From the NCBI RefSeq assembly GCF_013414195.1, contig NZ_JAATTV010000004.1, positions 203,338 to 267,337 on the forward strand: a stretch of 64,000 nucleotides of DNA, written 5' to 3'. The notes beneath the pieces are model-generated. The model worked only from the letters and a program-made list of their open reading frames with translations. It was not told where the DNA came from and ran no database searches. The position numbers were made by a program, and so were the translations under genes. Source of the DNA: Psychrobacter sp. BI730. Lineage in GTDB: Bacteria > Pseudomonadota > Gammaproteobacteria > Pseudomonadales > Moraxellaceae. Position 1 is the first letter of the stretch. Each line of letters opens with the position of its first letter. Positions 44,605 to 53,554 of the stretch are shown one piece after another.

Positions 44605-44818
44605 GTCCGTGAAATATTGGTTGTAGCGGAAAAGAGAACTATACGCCGATGCAAATTATCTCTTTTCTCACTTTCAGCAAACATCATCAAACTGACCTAT
44701 GCTGTCAAATCTGTAGACATTGACTTGGGAGAACTCAGCACCTACAAGTGAGGTTAGCAACCAATGTAAGTAGTGATATAATATCCTGATAATTGATATT
44801 TTATAAAAGGGTTACATT

Positions 44819-45097
44819 ATGGCTCGTACCGCTAGCGCATTGCACATTTTAGTAAAACATAAAGAACAAGCTGAGGACATTATTGCCAAGCTTAAAAAAG
44901 GCGCTAAATTTGATGTACTGGCCAAACGATACTCAACTTGCCCATCAGGAAAAAAAGGTGGCAGCTTAGGTGAGTTTGGCAAAGGTGATATGGTGGGGCC
45001 ATTCGATAAAGTTTGCTTTACCGGCGAACTATTTACCCCGCATTTAGTAAAGACCAAATTTGGCTGGCATGTCGTAAAAGTCCTTTATAGAACTTAA
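44819..45097 (+). CDS. ppiC: Parvulin-type peptidyl-prolyl isomerase
   Basis: 92 residues, the size of E. coli PpiC: a single rotamase domain without signal peptide. Parvulin motifs are visible: ALHILVKHKEQAEDI, STCPSGKKGGSLGEFGKGDM and TKFGWHVVKVL. It acts on cytoplasmic protein prolyl bonds. It stands alone, just right of the second tRNA-Val repeat, and marks the return to core genes. Confidence 0.93.
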   Translation: MARTASALHILVKHKEQAEDIIAKLKKGAKFDVLAKRYSTCPSGKKGGSLGEFGKGDMVGPFDKVCFTGELFTPHLVKTKFGWHVVKVLYRT

Positions 45098-45322
45098 GCG
45101 TTGAAGCTCTGATTGTAAGCCACCTGAGCTATATCTCAAATGTTGTCCTGATTCATATATGATTTAACATCGTGATAATTATAGTAGTCAGGACTTGGTT
45201 TTTGGTCGACCTACCCATTCTAATCCTTACGTCAAAATCCCCTTATTTTATTTAAGCAGTATTTTACTTAAACAGTTTTCTACGAGTTAAGGTCAAATAG
45301 TGAGGGGCGAAATAAGTTGTCA

Positions 45323-45660
45323 TCAGCCTTTAAAACCTTTCGGTAGTTCAGGTGCAGGCAAGCGCTTCATATCAGAGTCAACATTATCGAAACGCTCATG
45401 GCCATTATTCCAATCAACAATAGACTGTTCAATCTCAGCTTTATTATCAGCAACGAAGTTCCACCATAGTAGCACTTGGTTATTAAGCGGTTCGCCGCCG
45501 ATAAACATGATACGTGTGCCCTTTTTGGCAGCCAGTTTGATACTTTTGTTATTAGCGACATCGCTATCATGAAAACGGAATAACTGATCTTGCTGACAGA
45601 CCTTGCCTTCAGACTCTACCTCCCCTTCTGAAACCAAGATACCGTACTCAAAGTCTGACT
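45323..45660 (-). pseudogene. Pirin-family protein, C-terminal remnant
   Basis: On the minus strand the last ~110 codons read FEYGILVSEGEVESEGKV, then GTRIMFIGGEPLNNQVLLWW and a C-terminus ending LPKGFKG, the second cupin domain of bacterial pirins. The N-terminal cupin with its metal ligands is missing. Upstream of ~45660 the frame only continues as antisense of truC, so the gene was cut. Confidence 0.7.
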
Positions 45661-45721
45661 CTAAATTTATTATGCCACTACAGGTACAATAAAAAGGATA
45701 TATAATTGACGCATCTAAAAT

Positions 45722-46495
45722 ATGAGCAATAAAAACATGGATATCGAAGGCAATACTGCTGATCAAATAGAAATTATCTATGAAGATGAGTATATAGTAG
45801 CGATTAATAAAGAAGCTGGTCTGTTGGTGCATCGCAGTTGGCTGGACAAAGGCGAGACACGCTTTGCCATGCAGCTCACACGTGATGCGGTAGGCTGTCA
45901 TGTGTTTCCAGTACATAGGTTAGACAAACCTACATCAGGTGTATTGTTGTTTGCCAAGAGTTCAGCCGTGGCACGTAGCCTTACCGAAGCGTTTACTGAA
46001 CGCAAAGTGACCAAGCAATATTTGGCCGTGGTGCGCGGCTTTATGTCTGAGCAAGGTACTGTTGATTATGCGTTGAGCTTTAAGCCTGATGCCATTGCCG
46101 ATAAATTTGCCAATTTAGATAAACCTGCTCAAGAAGCGGTGACTCACTGGCAGAGTTTGGCACAAATTGAGCTGCCATTTGCAGTATCAAAAAAGCATGC
46201 CACTAGCCGCTATAGTCTGGTGCGCTTAACGCCTGAAACTGGACGCAAACATCAGCTGCGTCGGCATATGAGACATGTATTCCATCACATCGTGGGTGAT
46301 ACCAGTCACGGCGATATACGTCATACACGATTCTTTCGTACTCACTATGATTGCACGCGTATGTTGCTGCATGCACAGACTTTGGCACTCAGCCACCCCG
46401 TCACTGGTGAGCCACTAGTAATAACAGCGGGATTAGACGATCAATGGATACGTATCTTAGAAGAGTTCTCTTGGACAGATAGTGTTGAGGTTTAA
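45722..46495 (+). CDS. truC: tRNA pseudouridine(65) synthase TruC
   Basis: 257 residues, RluA family. Catalytic segment VHRLDKPTSGVLLFAKS with Asp ~68, and the TruC-specific opening EAGLLVHRSWLDKGETRFAM. TPETGRKHQLRRHMRH contains the conserved basic motif. It modifies U65 in the T-arm region of some tRNAs. It is a single gene with its promoter immediately next to the pirin remnant. Confidence 0.92.
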   Translation: MSNKNMDIEGNTADQIEIIYEDEYIVAINKEAGLLVHRSWLDKGETRFAMQLTRDAVGCHVFPVHRLDKPTSGVLLFAKSSAVARSLTEAFTERKVTKQYLAVVRGFMSEQGTVDYALSFKPDAIADKFANLDKPAQEAVTHWQSLAQIELPFAVSKKHATSRYSLVRLTPETGRKHQLRRHMRHVFHHIVGDTSHGDIRHTRFFRTHYDCTRMLLHAQTLALSHPVTGEPLVITAGLDDQWIRILEEFSWTDSVEV

Positions 46496-46555
46496 GTCCC
46501 TAGTGGGGACTGGAAAAGACAACCTCTTATAACACGCTCCAAAACCTCAAGTTTT

Positions 46556-46660
46556 TCAAAATATCTTTTTTATCAAATCATCAGTATCTTGTAGCACCAC
46601 GCATATAGACCACTCAATCATAATTAGCCATTTATTAGTGATCATCTTATCAAAAACCTT
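46556..46660 (-). pseudogene. Fic-family C-terminal fragment 3, strongly decayed
   Basis: Minus-strand KMITNKWLIMIEWSICVVLQ, then DTDDLIKK, aligns with KLSTKKWATITKCSIDTALR, then DINDLVEK of the fragment at 36119-36325. The flanking frame has no other Fic features. The 46496-46799 gap otherwise holds only the terminator at 46751-46782. Confidence 0.45.
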
Positions 46661-46750
46661 TTCCACAGCTATGTGACTACGCTCACGGATGTTAGTCTCA
46701 TTTAAACTTACACATTTTTCTTGAAAGCTAAAAGATAACAAGAGAATAAA

Positions 46751-46782
46751 AAACGCAGAGCACCATTTGAAGCCCTGCGTTT
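46751..46782 (-). terminator. Terminator of the hydrolase/aldolase operon
   Basis: AAACGCAG (46751-46758) pairs with CTGCGTTT (46775-46782). On the minus strand the stem is followed by TTTTTTATT, placing it 17 bp after the alpha/beta hydrolase stop. Confidence 0.7.
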
Positions 46783-46799
46783 GTTAGATTGAACTGTAT

Positions 46800-47672
46800 T
46801 TACAGGATACTGTATCTAAATTGCAGATAGGCCGCTGTGATCGCTGCCGCATCTTCTACCTGCGGATAATGGCCTAACATAGGCATATTGGTTATATCAG
46901 CGTTGGGTATTAGCTGACGATAACGATCAATCATATGCTGACCTGAGATGGGATCTTTAGCACCTGCAATCAATTTCACAGGCACGGTACTGTTGATAAT
47001 CGCGCCTACCCATCGCTCGCGGTACTGCTGACGTTGGGGCATATAATTAATCAGCTTATGTATCACACCCAATCCATCATTGTGATTTAACAGCTGCCAT
47101 AGCGTATCTATCACCTTTACTGTGGGCTGCGTGTCAGGGCCAAATATCCGTTGTAGACTGCCCGCAAATTTCTGCTTATTAATCAGCTTTGATACTAGAG
47201 GGCCTAATGGCGATAGCAGTAGTTTCTGTACCAAGATAGGTTTGTGCGTCTCAGGAAACAGACCACCGTTTAAAAAGCATACGCTAGCAATGTGTCGCTC
47301 AGCGCTCCCTTCGACTTGTCTGGCTAGCAATTCCTGAGCCACCGTATCACCATAGTCATGCGCTAATATATGATAATCACTAACGCCCAGTTTTTGCAAA
47401 ACAACTTGATAAATATCAGCCTGTTCACTGATTAGATAGCGCGTGTTTTTGGGTTTATCTGATAACCCAAACCCTAGCATATCGAGTGTGATGACATAAT
47501 AGTGCTCGGTTAGCGCATCCCACATGCCCTCCCAGTCCCAACTGGCACTAGGATAACCGTGAATCAATAGCAATGCAGGCGCACTCTTATCCCCTGCATA
47601 CCGAGTAAAGATTTGATGCCCATGAATGGATTCATATTACCCCTGCCGTTGCCACTCATCAAAAGTTATCAT
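46800..47672 (-). pseudogene. Alpha/beta hydrolase with in-frame stop at codon 12
   Basis: The natural gene begins at ATG 47672 with GAGGAG upstream, reads MITFDEWQRQG, then TAA (47637-47639), and continues in the same frame with YESIHGHQIFTRYAGDKSAP into the hydrolase: LLLIHGYPSASWDW (oxyanion region), AHDYGDTVAQELLA (nucleophile elbow, Asp type, as in epoxide or haloalkane hydrolases) and LGHYPQVED (catalytic His). Restart at TTG 47573 would lose a family-typical beta-strand. The class II aldolase gene ends 7 bp upstream, so the pair form an operon. One base change (CAA to TAA) would explain the stop. Confidence 0.8.
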
Positions 47673-47679
47673 TAGAGAC

Positions 47680-48471
47680 TTACTCCTCAAATGATGGGTC
47701 AGTGCGGCGTAGCTTTCTTAATAAGGCAGGCCATGCGATGTCACCGTTTGCACCTCGGGTCACTTGCTCAGATGCCGCTTGAATACCGGCCAATATTTGT
47801 GCTGGTATCGGCGTCAATGCACCACCCCCGCTCTGTGCTTTGATCTGAATCTCACAAGCTCTTTGCATGATATACATGTATAAGAACGCATTGGCAACCG
47901 TATCGGCACAGGTGAGCAGACCATGGTTACGCAAAATCATAAAGTGAGCATCACCCAAATCGGCAACCAAACGAACCTTTTCTTCAGGGTTTAATGCGAC
48001 GCCTTCGTAGTCGTGGTATGCCAAGTTAGATAGTGGAAATAATGATTGTTGAGAGATAGGTAGCAGGCCTTTTTCTTGCGCTGAGACGGCAACCCCATCA
48101 TTTGTGTGTAGATGGATGACGCAATGCGCATCGTCGCGAGCTTCGTGCACAGCACTATGAATGATAAATCCAGCTGGATTGACGTCAAACTCTGATGGTG
48201 CTACTTTCTCGCCTGCTTTATTGACCTTTACCAGACTAGAAGCGGTAATCTCTTCAAATAACATCCCGTACGGATTGATTAAAAACTCATCCTCAGTACC
48301 TGGTACGCGCGCAGAGATATGAGTGAATACCAAATCATCCCAACCATAAGAAGCAATCATTCGATAACAGGCAGCAAGATTTACGCGCATCTGCCACTCT
48401 TTTTCGCTCATGTTATGGTGTACACTCGAAGCTGAATCAGTCGATGTCGCGGTTTGCATAGTTGTTTGCAT
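47680..48471 (-). CDS. Class II aldolase/adducin family protein
   Basis: 263 residues from ATG 48471 (AAGGAA upstream). Class II aldolase features: FTHISARVPG, NPYGMLFEEIT, the zinc-binding HLHTNDGVAVSA and RNHGLLTCADTVANAF. Members include fuculose-phosphate aldolases and decarboxylating or otherwise uncharacterised homologues; proteins of this subgroup often lack a sugar-phosphate role. It is co-directional with the broken hydrolase gene and divergent from a Crp-family regulator. Confidence 0.85.
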   Translation of the reverse strand: MQTTMQTATSTDSASSVHHNMSEKEWQMRVNLAACYRMIASYGWDDLVFTHISARVPGTEDEFLINPYGMLFEEITASSLVKVNKAGEKVAPSEFDVNPAGFIIHSAVHEARDDAHCVIHLHTNDGVAVSAQEKGLLPISQQSLFPLSNLAYHDYEGVALNPEEKVRLVADLGDAHFMILRNHGLLTCADTVANAFLYMYIMQRACEIQIKAQSGGGALTPIPAQILAGIQAASEQVTRGANGDIAWPALLRKLRRTDPSFEE

Positions 48472-48556
48472 GGTGTATTCCTTTACTGTGTTAGATATCC
48501 TGAATGATTACTTTACACCATTTCATAAAACCAAATCTGTCAAAAACATTACACTT

Positions 48557-49246
48557 ATGAATATCAATCATTATTTAAATAACGACCCATGGTTTATTCA
48601 ATTACCAGCCATTGTGCAGCCACTACTGGCAGGCGATGCGGTGCTAAAGGTATACCAAAAAGGCCAAATGATTCATGCCATCGGTGACAACGATGATGCG
48701 GCGCTACACTTTGTCGTGTCGGGTACGATTAGGGTCTGTAATGTGAGCGCTAGTGGACATGCTATGACGTTGGCGCATCTATTTAGTGGGGAATGGTTTG
48801 GTGAAATATCTATCATAGATGACAATCCTCGCACCCATGATGCGTGGACGATTAACAAAGTAACGCTCATCTCAATCCCAAGAAATCTAGTGATTCAAAC
48901 AGCGCAGTTGCATCCGATTTTATATAAACACCTCGCGCTTATAACCTGCCAGCGAATCCGCCGAGCATTTGATTGGATTGACGATGCTACCTCACTCAAT
49001 ACCTCAGCGCGATTGGCTAGCATGCTGATTGGACTGATCGACACTTATGGACAGCAAATAGGAGATGATATCAAAATAGAACTGCGCTTATCGCAAGAAG
49101 AGCTTGGCTTTATGCTTGGTACTACCAGACAAACCATCAATAAAATCATTCAATCATGGCAAAAGCAGCACCTTATCGATATGCACTATGGTTTTATTAC
49201 CATAAAGGACAAGCCCCAGTTGATGGCAATGATGAATCCTGCCTAA
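48557..49246 (+). CDS. Crp/Fnr-family transcriptional regulator
   Basis: 229 residues from ATG 48557; the open frame begins at 48410 inside the divergent aldolase gene, but the family starts at MNINHYLNNDPW. Cyclic-nucleotide-binding-like barrel (HFVVSGTIRVCNVSASGHAM; LFSGEWFGEISIID) and a C-terminal winged helix (LSQEELGFMLGTTRQTINKI). The N-terminus lacks the Cys cluster of Fnr, so it does not look like an iron-sulphur oxygen sensor. Ligand unknown. Confidence 0.85.
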   Translation: MNINHYLNNDPWFIQLPAIVQPLLAGDAVLKVYQKGQMIHAIGDNDDAALHFVVSGTIRVCNVSASGHAMTLAHLFSGEWFGEISIIDDNPRTHDAWTINKVTLISIPRNLVIQTAQLHPILYKHLALITCQRIRRAFDWIDDATSLNTSARLASMLIGLIDTYGQQIGDDIKIELRLSQEELGFMLGTTRQTINKIIQSWQKQHLIDMHYGFITIKDKPQLMAMMNPA

Positions 49247-49313
49247 CTTAAATATATAAAATTATCTCAGAAAACATTCCAACATCTAACTTATTAGAGT
49301 TAGCATCAACCGC

Positions 49314-49330
49314 CTTAACATCTTCTTAAC
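49314..49330. promoter_or_regulatory. PmrA-box-like operator upstream of eptA
   Basis: CTTAAC-ATCTT-CTTAAC, a direct repeat with an 11-bp period, lies 58 bp before the eptA start. It fits the PmrA box pattern YTTAAK-N5-YTTAAK at nearly every position. The same sequence with another spacer precedes dgkA at 53482. Confidence 0.7.
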
Positions 49331-49387
49331 AGACCACTTGCTATGGTAAGGAATGACGTTTCCTACCATCTGTTGAGAAGTATCTGT

Positions 49388-51106
49388 ATGTCTATACCTC
49401 AAGTCATCAAAACCAATGCGCTAAAAATCAACGCACCCAACGCCAATACAAAGACTAGCTACCTTAGTAAGCTCTATGATCGCGAGATAAATCTCAGTTA
49501 TCTTATTATCATCGTGGCTGTATATTTGGTAGCGACTGCAAATATTGGGTTTTTTCAGCAGGTGCTGGCTGTCTATCCATTTAGCACAAATATTGGCTTT
49601 ATACTCTCCATCACAGGCTTGTTGTTTGGATTGATGTGGCTGGTATTACAACTACTTTGCTATCGTCCAATTGCTAAGCCGGTACTGGCTACGCTACTGA
49701 TTATCGCTGCCATTTGCGGTTATTTTACCGACGCTTACGGGACGATATTTGACACCAATATGCTGATCAATAGTCTGGAGACCGATCAAGCAGAGGCGAT
49801 GGGATTGTTTGCCCCCAGCATGGTTATTCGACTGCTGATATTAGGCGTGTTGCCAGCATTTATCATTAGCAAAATTCGTTTAAAACGCTTTACTTGGCAG
49901 CGAGGCATACTACAAAAAACAGCCACCTTGATACTGTCTGTCGCGCTAATCGCCGTTTGTATTTTGCCATTTGGTGACCAGTACGCCAGCTTTTTCCGTC
50001 AACATAAACAAGTTCGCTCTTATGCCAATCCGATCACGCCTATTTATTCTGTGATCAAACTTGGTGAAAACTATGTCGATGAGCTACGCCGTCCTGATAC
50101 TTTGACACTGCATGCGACAGACGCAAAACGCGTGGCACCTGCTAATAGTGTGAGTGGTAGCGGCAAACCAAAACTAATGGTGTTTGTGGTTGGCGAAACA
50201 GCTCGCGCAGATCACTTCGGCTTGAACGGCTATACACGCAATACCACACCCCTGCTCTCAAAACAATCAAACCTTTATAGCTTTAAAGATGCCGTCTCTT
50301 GTGGAACCTCTACAGCCTACTCCGTACCTTGCATGTTTAGCTATGCAAATCGAGCAGACTACGATATCGATACAGCCAAGTATAATGAAAACGTACTAGA
50401 TACGCTAAGTAAGCAAGGGATTAATGTCGTTTGGCGCGACAACAACTCTAGCTCAAAAGGCGTGGCTGATCGCGTTACTTTTGAAGACTACAAAACAGCT
50501 GACACAAACCCAAACTGTGATGTCGAATGCCGAGATATCGGCATGCTTGATGGGTTTGATAAACTGGTTAAATCAGGCAGCTCACAGAAAGAGATGCCAA
50601 AAGACACGCTTATTTTGCTGCATCAAATGGGCAATCATGGCCCCGCTTATTACCAGCGCTATCCCAAAGAATTTGAAAAATATAACCCTGTCTGCATGAC
50701 CAATGAGCTGTCTAAATGTGATGCTCAGTCTGTGATAAATGGCTACGATAATGCGATTCGTTATACCGATTACTTTTTGAATAATGTGATTGATACGTTA
50801 AAACCTTATGAGCAAGATTATGATGTGGTAATGGTATATATTAGTGATCATGGGGAGAGTTTGGGTGAAAATAATATCTACTTGCACGGCTTGCCCTACA
50901 AGTTCGCACCAGATACCCAAAAACACGTGCCTACGATAATTTGGTCGCCCAATAGTAATAGTATCGATACTGAAAGTCTTTCTAGTATGGTCAATCAGCC
51001 CGTGTCGCACGATTTTATTACCCCGACATTGCTTAGCTTTTTTGGTATTACGACCGATGAAGTCAAAGGTGCAGCAACTTTTTTTAAATTGGGTCATTCT
51101 AGTTGA
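49388..51106 (+). CDS. eptA: Lipid A phosphoethanolamine transferase, EptA/MCR-like
   Basis: 572 residues from ATG 49388 (GAGAAG upstream; an ATG at 49343 adds 15). N-terminal five-helix membrane domain, then a periplasmic sulfatase-fold domain. Catalytic elements match EptA and MCR: GETARADH with zinc-ligand Glu, CGTSTAYSVPC with nucleophile Thr ~309 flanked by a disulfide pair, and SDHGES with zinc ligands Asp/His. It transfers phosphoethanolamine to lipid A, lowering negative charge and polymyxin binding. A PmrA-like box precedes it and a two-component system follows. It is a chromosomal relative of the mobile MCR genes; the sequence alone does not show the resistance level. Confidence 0.93.
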   Translation: MSIPQVIKTNALKINAPNANTKTSYLSKLYDREINLSYLIIIVAVYLVATANIGFFQQVLAVYPFSTNIGFILSITGLLFGLMWLVLQLLCYRPIAKPVLATLLIIAAICGYFTDAYGTIFDTNMLINSLETDQAEAMGLFAPSMVIRLLILGVLPAFIISKIRLKRFTWQRGILQKTATLILSVALIAVCILPFGDQYASFFRQHKQVRSYANPITPIYSVIKLGENYVDELRRPDTLTLHATDAKRVAPANSVSGSGKPKLMVFVVGETARADHFGLNGYTRNTTPLLSKQSNLYSFKDAVSCGTSTAYSVPCMFSYANRADYDIDTAKYNENVLDTLSKQGINVVWRDNNSSSKGVADRVTFEDYKTADTNPNCDVECRDIGMLDGFDKLVKSGSSQKEMPKDTLILLHQMGNHGPAYYQRYPKEFEKYNPVCMTNELSKCDAQSVINGYDNAIRYTDYFLNNVIDTLKPYEQDYDVVMVYISDHGESLGENNIYLHGLPYKFAPDTQKHVPTIIWSPNSNSIDTESLSSMVNQPVSHDFITPTLLSFFGITTDEVKGAATFFKLGHSS

Positions 51107-51212
51107 GTGGCTAAAAATAATTTACTTCAAATAATTTGTTAAAAGTAGCTCACTACATTCGTTTTATATCGTTCAGTTCTTTTAGGTAACCACTATTTTT
51201 TAGGTCAGCATC

Positions 51213-51908
51213 ATGTACAAGATACTCGTTATTGAAGACAACCCCGATATCGTGGCCAATATTTATGCTTTTTTTGAGCCAAAAGGGTTTGAGTTGGACA
51301 ACGCGCACAACGGCTATAGCGGGCTAACACTCGCCTCAAACAATCGTTATGATGTGATACTACTCGATGTGATGCTGCCAGGTATGGATGGCACGCAGCT
51401 GTGCAAAAAACTCAGAGAAGAGTTGCATGACAAAACGCCTGTGCTAATGCTCACGGCTCGCGATACAATCTTGGATAAAGTCGCTGGGTTTGATAGCGGC
51501 GCTGATGATTATTTGGTCAAGCCGTTTTCGTTGGTTGAGCTGGAGTGCCGTATCAAAGCGCTCATACGTCGCCATGAGGACGATCATTTTGCCCACAGTA
51601 TTGCAGTCGGATCGCTATCCTTGAACAATAGTGAGCATACTATTATGCGCGACGGACAATCACTGAAGCTTACCCCAACTGGCTTTAAAATACTGCATAT
51701 TCTAATGAGTGCAGCGCCTAGAGTCGTCAGTAAAACTGAAATTGAAGAAAAAGTATGGGGGCTAGACATACCGAGTAGTGACGCACTGCGCACTCATATG
51801 CACAGCGTGCGTGCGCAGATTGATAAGCCATTTGACACACCCATGATAGTCACAGTACCTGGCGTAGGTTATCAAGTTGTTGACCCTAATACATCAGCAA
51901 GCGCGTAG
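51213..51908 (+). CDS. OmpR-family response regulator, PmrA-like
   Basis: 231 residues. Receiver domain with acidic pocket (IEDN), phosphoacceptor Asp 52 (ILLDVMLPGMDG), Thr (MLTARD) and Lys (YLVKPFS); then a winged-helix DNA-binding domain (LKLTPTGFKILHIL; SDALRTHMHSVRAQID). It is 107 bp after eptA and upstream of a sensor kinase gene. It is the obvious candidate to bind the CTTAAC boxes before eptA and dgkA. Confidence 0.92.
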   Translation: MYKILVIEDNPDIVANIYAFFEPKGFELDNAHNGYSGLTLASNNRYDVILLDVMLPGMDGTQLCKKLREELHDKTPVLMLTARDTILDKVAGFDSGADDYLVKPFSLVELECRIKALIRRHEDDHFAHSIAVGSLSLNNSEHTIMRDGQSLKLTPTGFKILHILMSAAPRVVSKTEIEEKVWGLDIPSSDALRTHMHSVRAQIDKPFDTPMIVTVPGVGYQVVDPNTSASA

Positions 51909-52035
51909 TCATCATTGCAGTATGGATTGAATAAACCTTATCCAATTTACTAACTGACTGACCGTATCGTATTTATTGCTCTATTATATATAGCTCTATT
52001 ATATATAGCCCTTTTCTATTAGGTTGTCCCATGCC

Positions 52036-53376
52036 ATGCTCAATATAGACTCTATAGCCAATAAGTTCAGACTGTCTTACTTCATATTCGCATTATTACT
52101 GTGCGCAGCTTTTGTCAGTATTTTTTTATACGCAGAGAGCCGAATAGAGCAAGATTTGGTCAAGGCTCGCCTATTGCAGCAGCTAGAGCTTAGTCAAGAA
52201 AAGTATGGTGACCAGCCTATCTATGTCGCTGAACCAGGTATCAAAATTTATCGCTATGATAAAGCACCTGCCAGTTTGCAAGCGATAGCCAATGACACGG
52301 TGCAAGAGACCTCTGTCACTGTTAATAAAGCCTCTGGAGCAGGTCATGCCAACTTGCATCTTTTCGCCTATACCCAAGATGGTCAAACCTATATTTTGAC
52401 TTATCTAGAAAACACCGAAATGGTGATGGGAAATTACCCAGTCTTGGCGATATTTGAGCACCTAGAAGACATATTTGCAGATACGTTAAAGGTAGCCGTG
52501 ATTCTAAGCTTACTTATCGCCGCTATCTTTTCCCAATTGTCCTCTAAACAGATCATCAAGCCTTTATTAGATTTGAAACGAGCTGTCGAGACTGACCATC
52601 ACAACTTAAGCGATTTGACACACTTGCCATCTGAGGTTGGTGTCTTGGCACGGGCCATCGATGAGAAAAACCACAAGTTAGAACAGTACCTCAAGCGCGA
52701 GCAACTATTTACTGGTGATGTCAGCCATGAGCTGCGTACGCCGTTGACTATTATCATGGGGGCTTCCGAGGTCTTGGCCTCGCAACTAGACCCTGACAGC
52801 CACTTAAATGAGTTTACCAATCGTATCAGTACCACGGCAAAAGAAACTTCCGAGATTATCACCGCTCTGCTCCTACTATCGCGCGCGCCTGAAAAGTTAG
52901 ACGCACCGCAAACCTCTATTAACAGTATCGCCTTAGCGGAAATGCAGCGCCTAAAGTACTTGCTGCGGTATAAGTCTGTCACTTGTCAGATAATTGCTGA
53001 GCAGGAATATATTGCTTACGTACGGCCCGAACTACTAAAAATGGCACTAGGCAACCTCATAAAAAATGCGTTTCAATATACCGATGATGGCGAAGTAGCC
53101 ATTACTATCGATGACGAAAAAATCACGGTGACTGATACTGGCTTAGGTATTCCTGAGGCGATGATGCCTTTACTCTATGAACGGTTTGAGCGACTAGAGT
53201 CTCAGTATAAAGACGAGCAAACAATCCTGTCGTCAGAGCATGAGACAAAACATAAGGTTGAAGGCTCAGGTCTAGGACTCAGTATCGTCCAGCGTATCAT
53301 GTCGCATATGGGCTGGCAGCTCACTCACCAAGCCAATCGCTCAGGTGGTAGCACCTTTAGTATTTATTATAAATAA
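52036..53376 (+). CDS. Sensor histidine kinase, PmrB-like
   Basis: 446 residues from ATG 52036; a TTG at 52024 opens the frame. Two membrane helices (FALLLCAAFVSIFLYA ~15-30 and VAVILSLLIAAIFSQL ~155-170) flank a periplasmic sensor region of ~120 residues. HAMP-like linker, H-box TGDVSHELRTPL, N-box LGNLIKNAFQYT, and G-boxes DTGLGIPE and GSGLGLSIVQ are intact. It probably senses cationic peptides, metals or pH at the membrane and phosphorylates the adjacent regulator. Confidence 0.92.
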   Translation: MLNIDSIANKFRLSYFIFALLLCAAFVSIFLYAESRIEQDLVKARLLQQLELSQEKYGDQPIYVAEPGIKIYRYDKAPASLQAIANDTVQETSVTVNKASGAGHANLHLFAYTQDGQTYILTYLENTEMVMGNYPVLAIFEHLEDIFADTLKVAVILSLLIAAIFSQLSSKQIIKPLLDLKRAVETDHHNLSDLTHLPSEVGVLARAIDEKNHKLEQYLKREQLFTGDVSHELRTPLTIIMGASEVLASQLDPDSHLNEFTNRISTTAKETSEIITALLLLSRAPEKLDAPQTSINSIALAEMQRLKYLLRYKSVTCQIIAEQEYIAYVRPELLKMALGNLIKNAFQYTDDGEVAITIDDEKITVTDTGLGIPEAMMPLLYERFERLESQYKDEQTILSSEHETKHKVEGSGLGLSIVQRIMSHMGWQLTHQANRSGGSTFSIYYK

Positions 53377-53481
53377 CCTCGTGATAGCTCAAAGACATAT
53401 TCATTTCCTAATAATAATTGCTGATTGGGAAACGACAAATTTAAACACCCATTATGCTTTATTCTCATCCCTCTATATCCT

Positions 53482-53498
53482 CTTAACGTTTTCTTAAC
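53482..53498. promoter_or_regulatory. PmrA-box-like operator upstream of dgkA
   Basis: CTTAAC-GTTTT-CTTAAC has the same half-sites and 11-bp period as the box before eptA. It lies 57 bp before dgkA, almost the same distance as in eptA (58 bp). An AT-rich promoter-like stretch (TCTTAATTTTAAT) lies between it and the gene. Confidence 0.7.
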
Positions 53499-53554
53499 AT
53501 CTCCCGTCTTATACTCAGGCTATCTTAATTTTAATAGACCATTAAGAATGTCCT

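Larger units (their letters stand above)
44360..44631 (+). repeat. ~270-bp direct repeat with tRNA-Val 3' end, copy 2
   Basis: Second copy of 36723-36992, same orientation and order: AT-rich element DNA, tRNA-Val 3' half, terminator. Differences are scattered substitutions and a one-base insertion in the tRNA part. The gene-free region 44198-44818 is this repeat plus short flanks. Confidence 0.85.

Noticed and set aside
44472..44690. Minus-strand 72-codon frame ending over the tRNA-Val fragment
   Set aside because: Contains the well-known false peptide from tRNA 3' ends (RNRIRTNDP) and overlaps the repeat; not a gene.
45661..45916. N-terminal extension of the pirin frame
   Set aside because: This part is antisense to truC and has no pirin features; only the distal part is a real remnant.
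49388..51106. Recently acquired mobile mcr cassette
   Set aside because: No insertion sequence or composition break flanks it, and a cognate two-component system and operator boxes are present, so it looks like a resident chromosomal locus.
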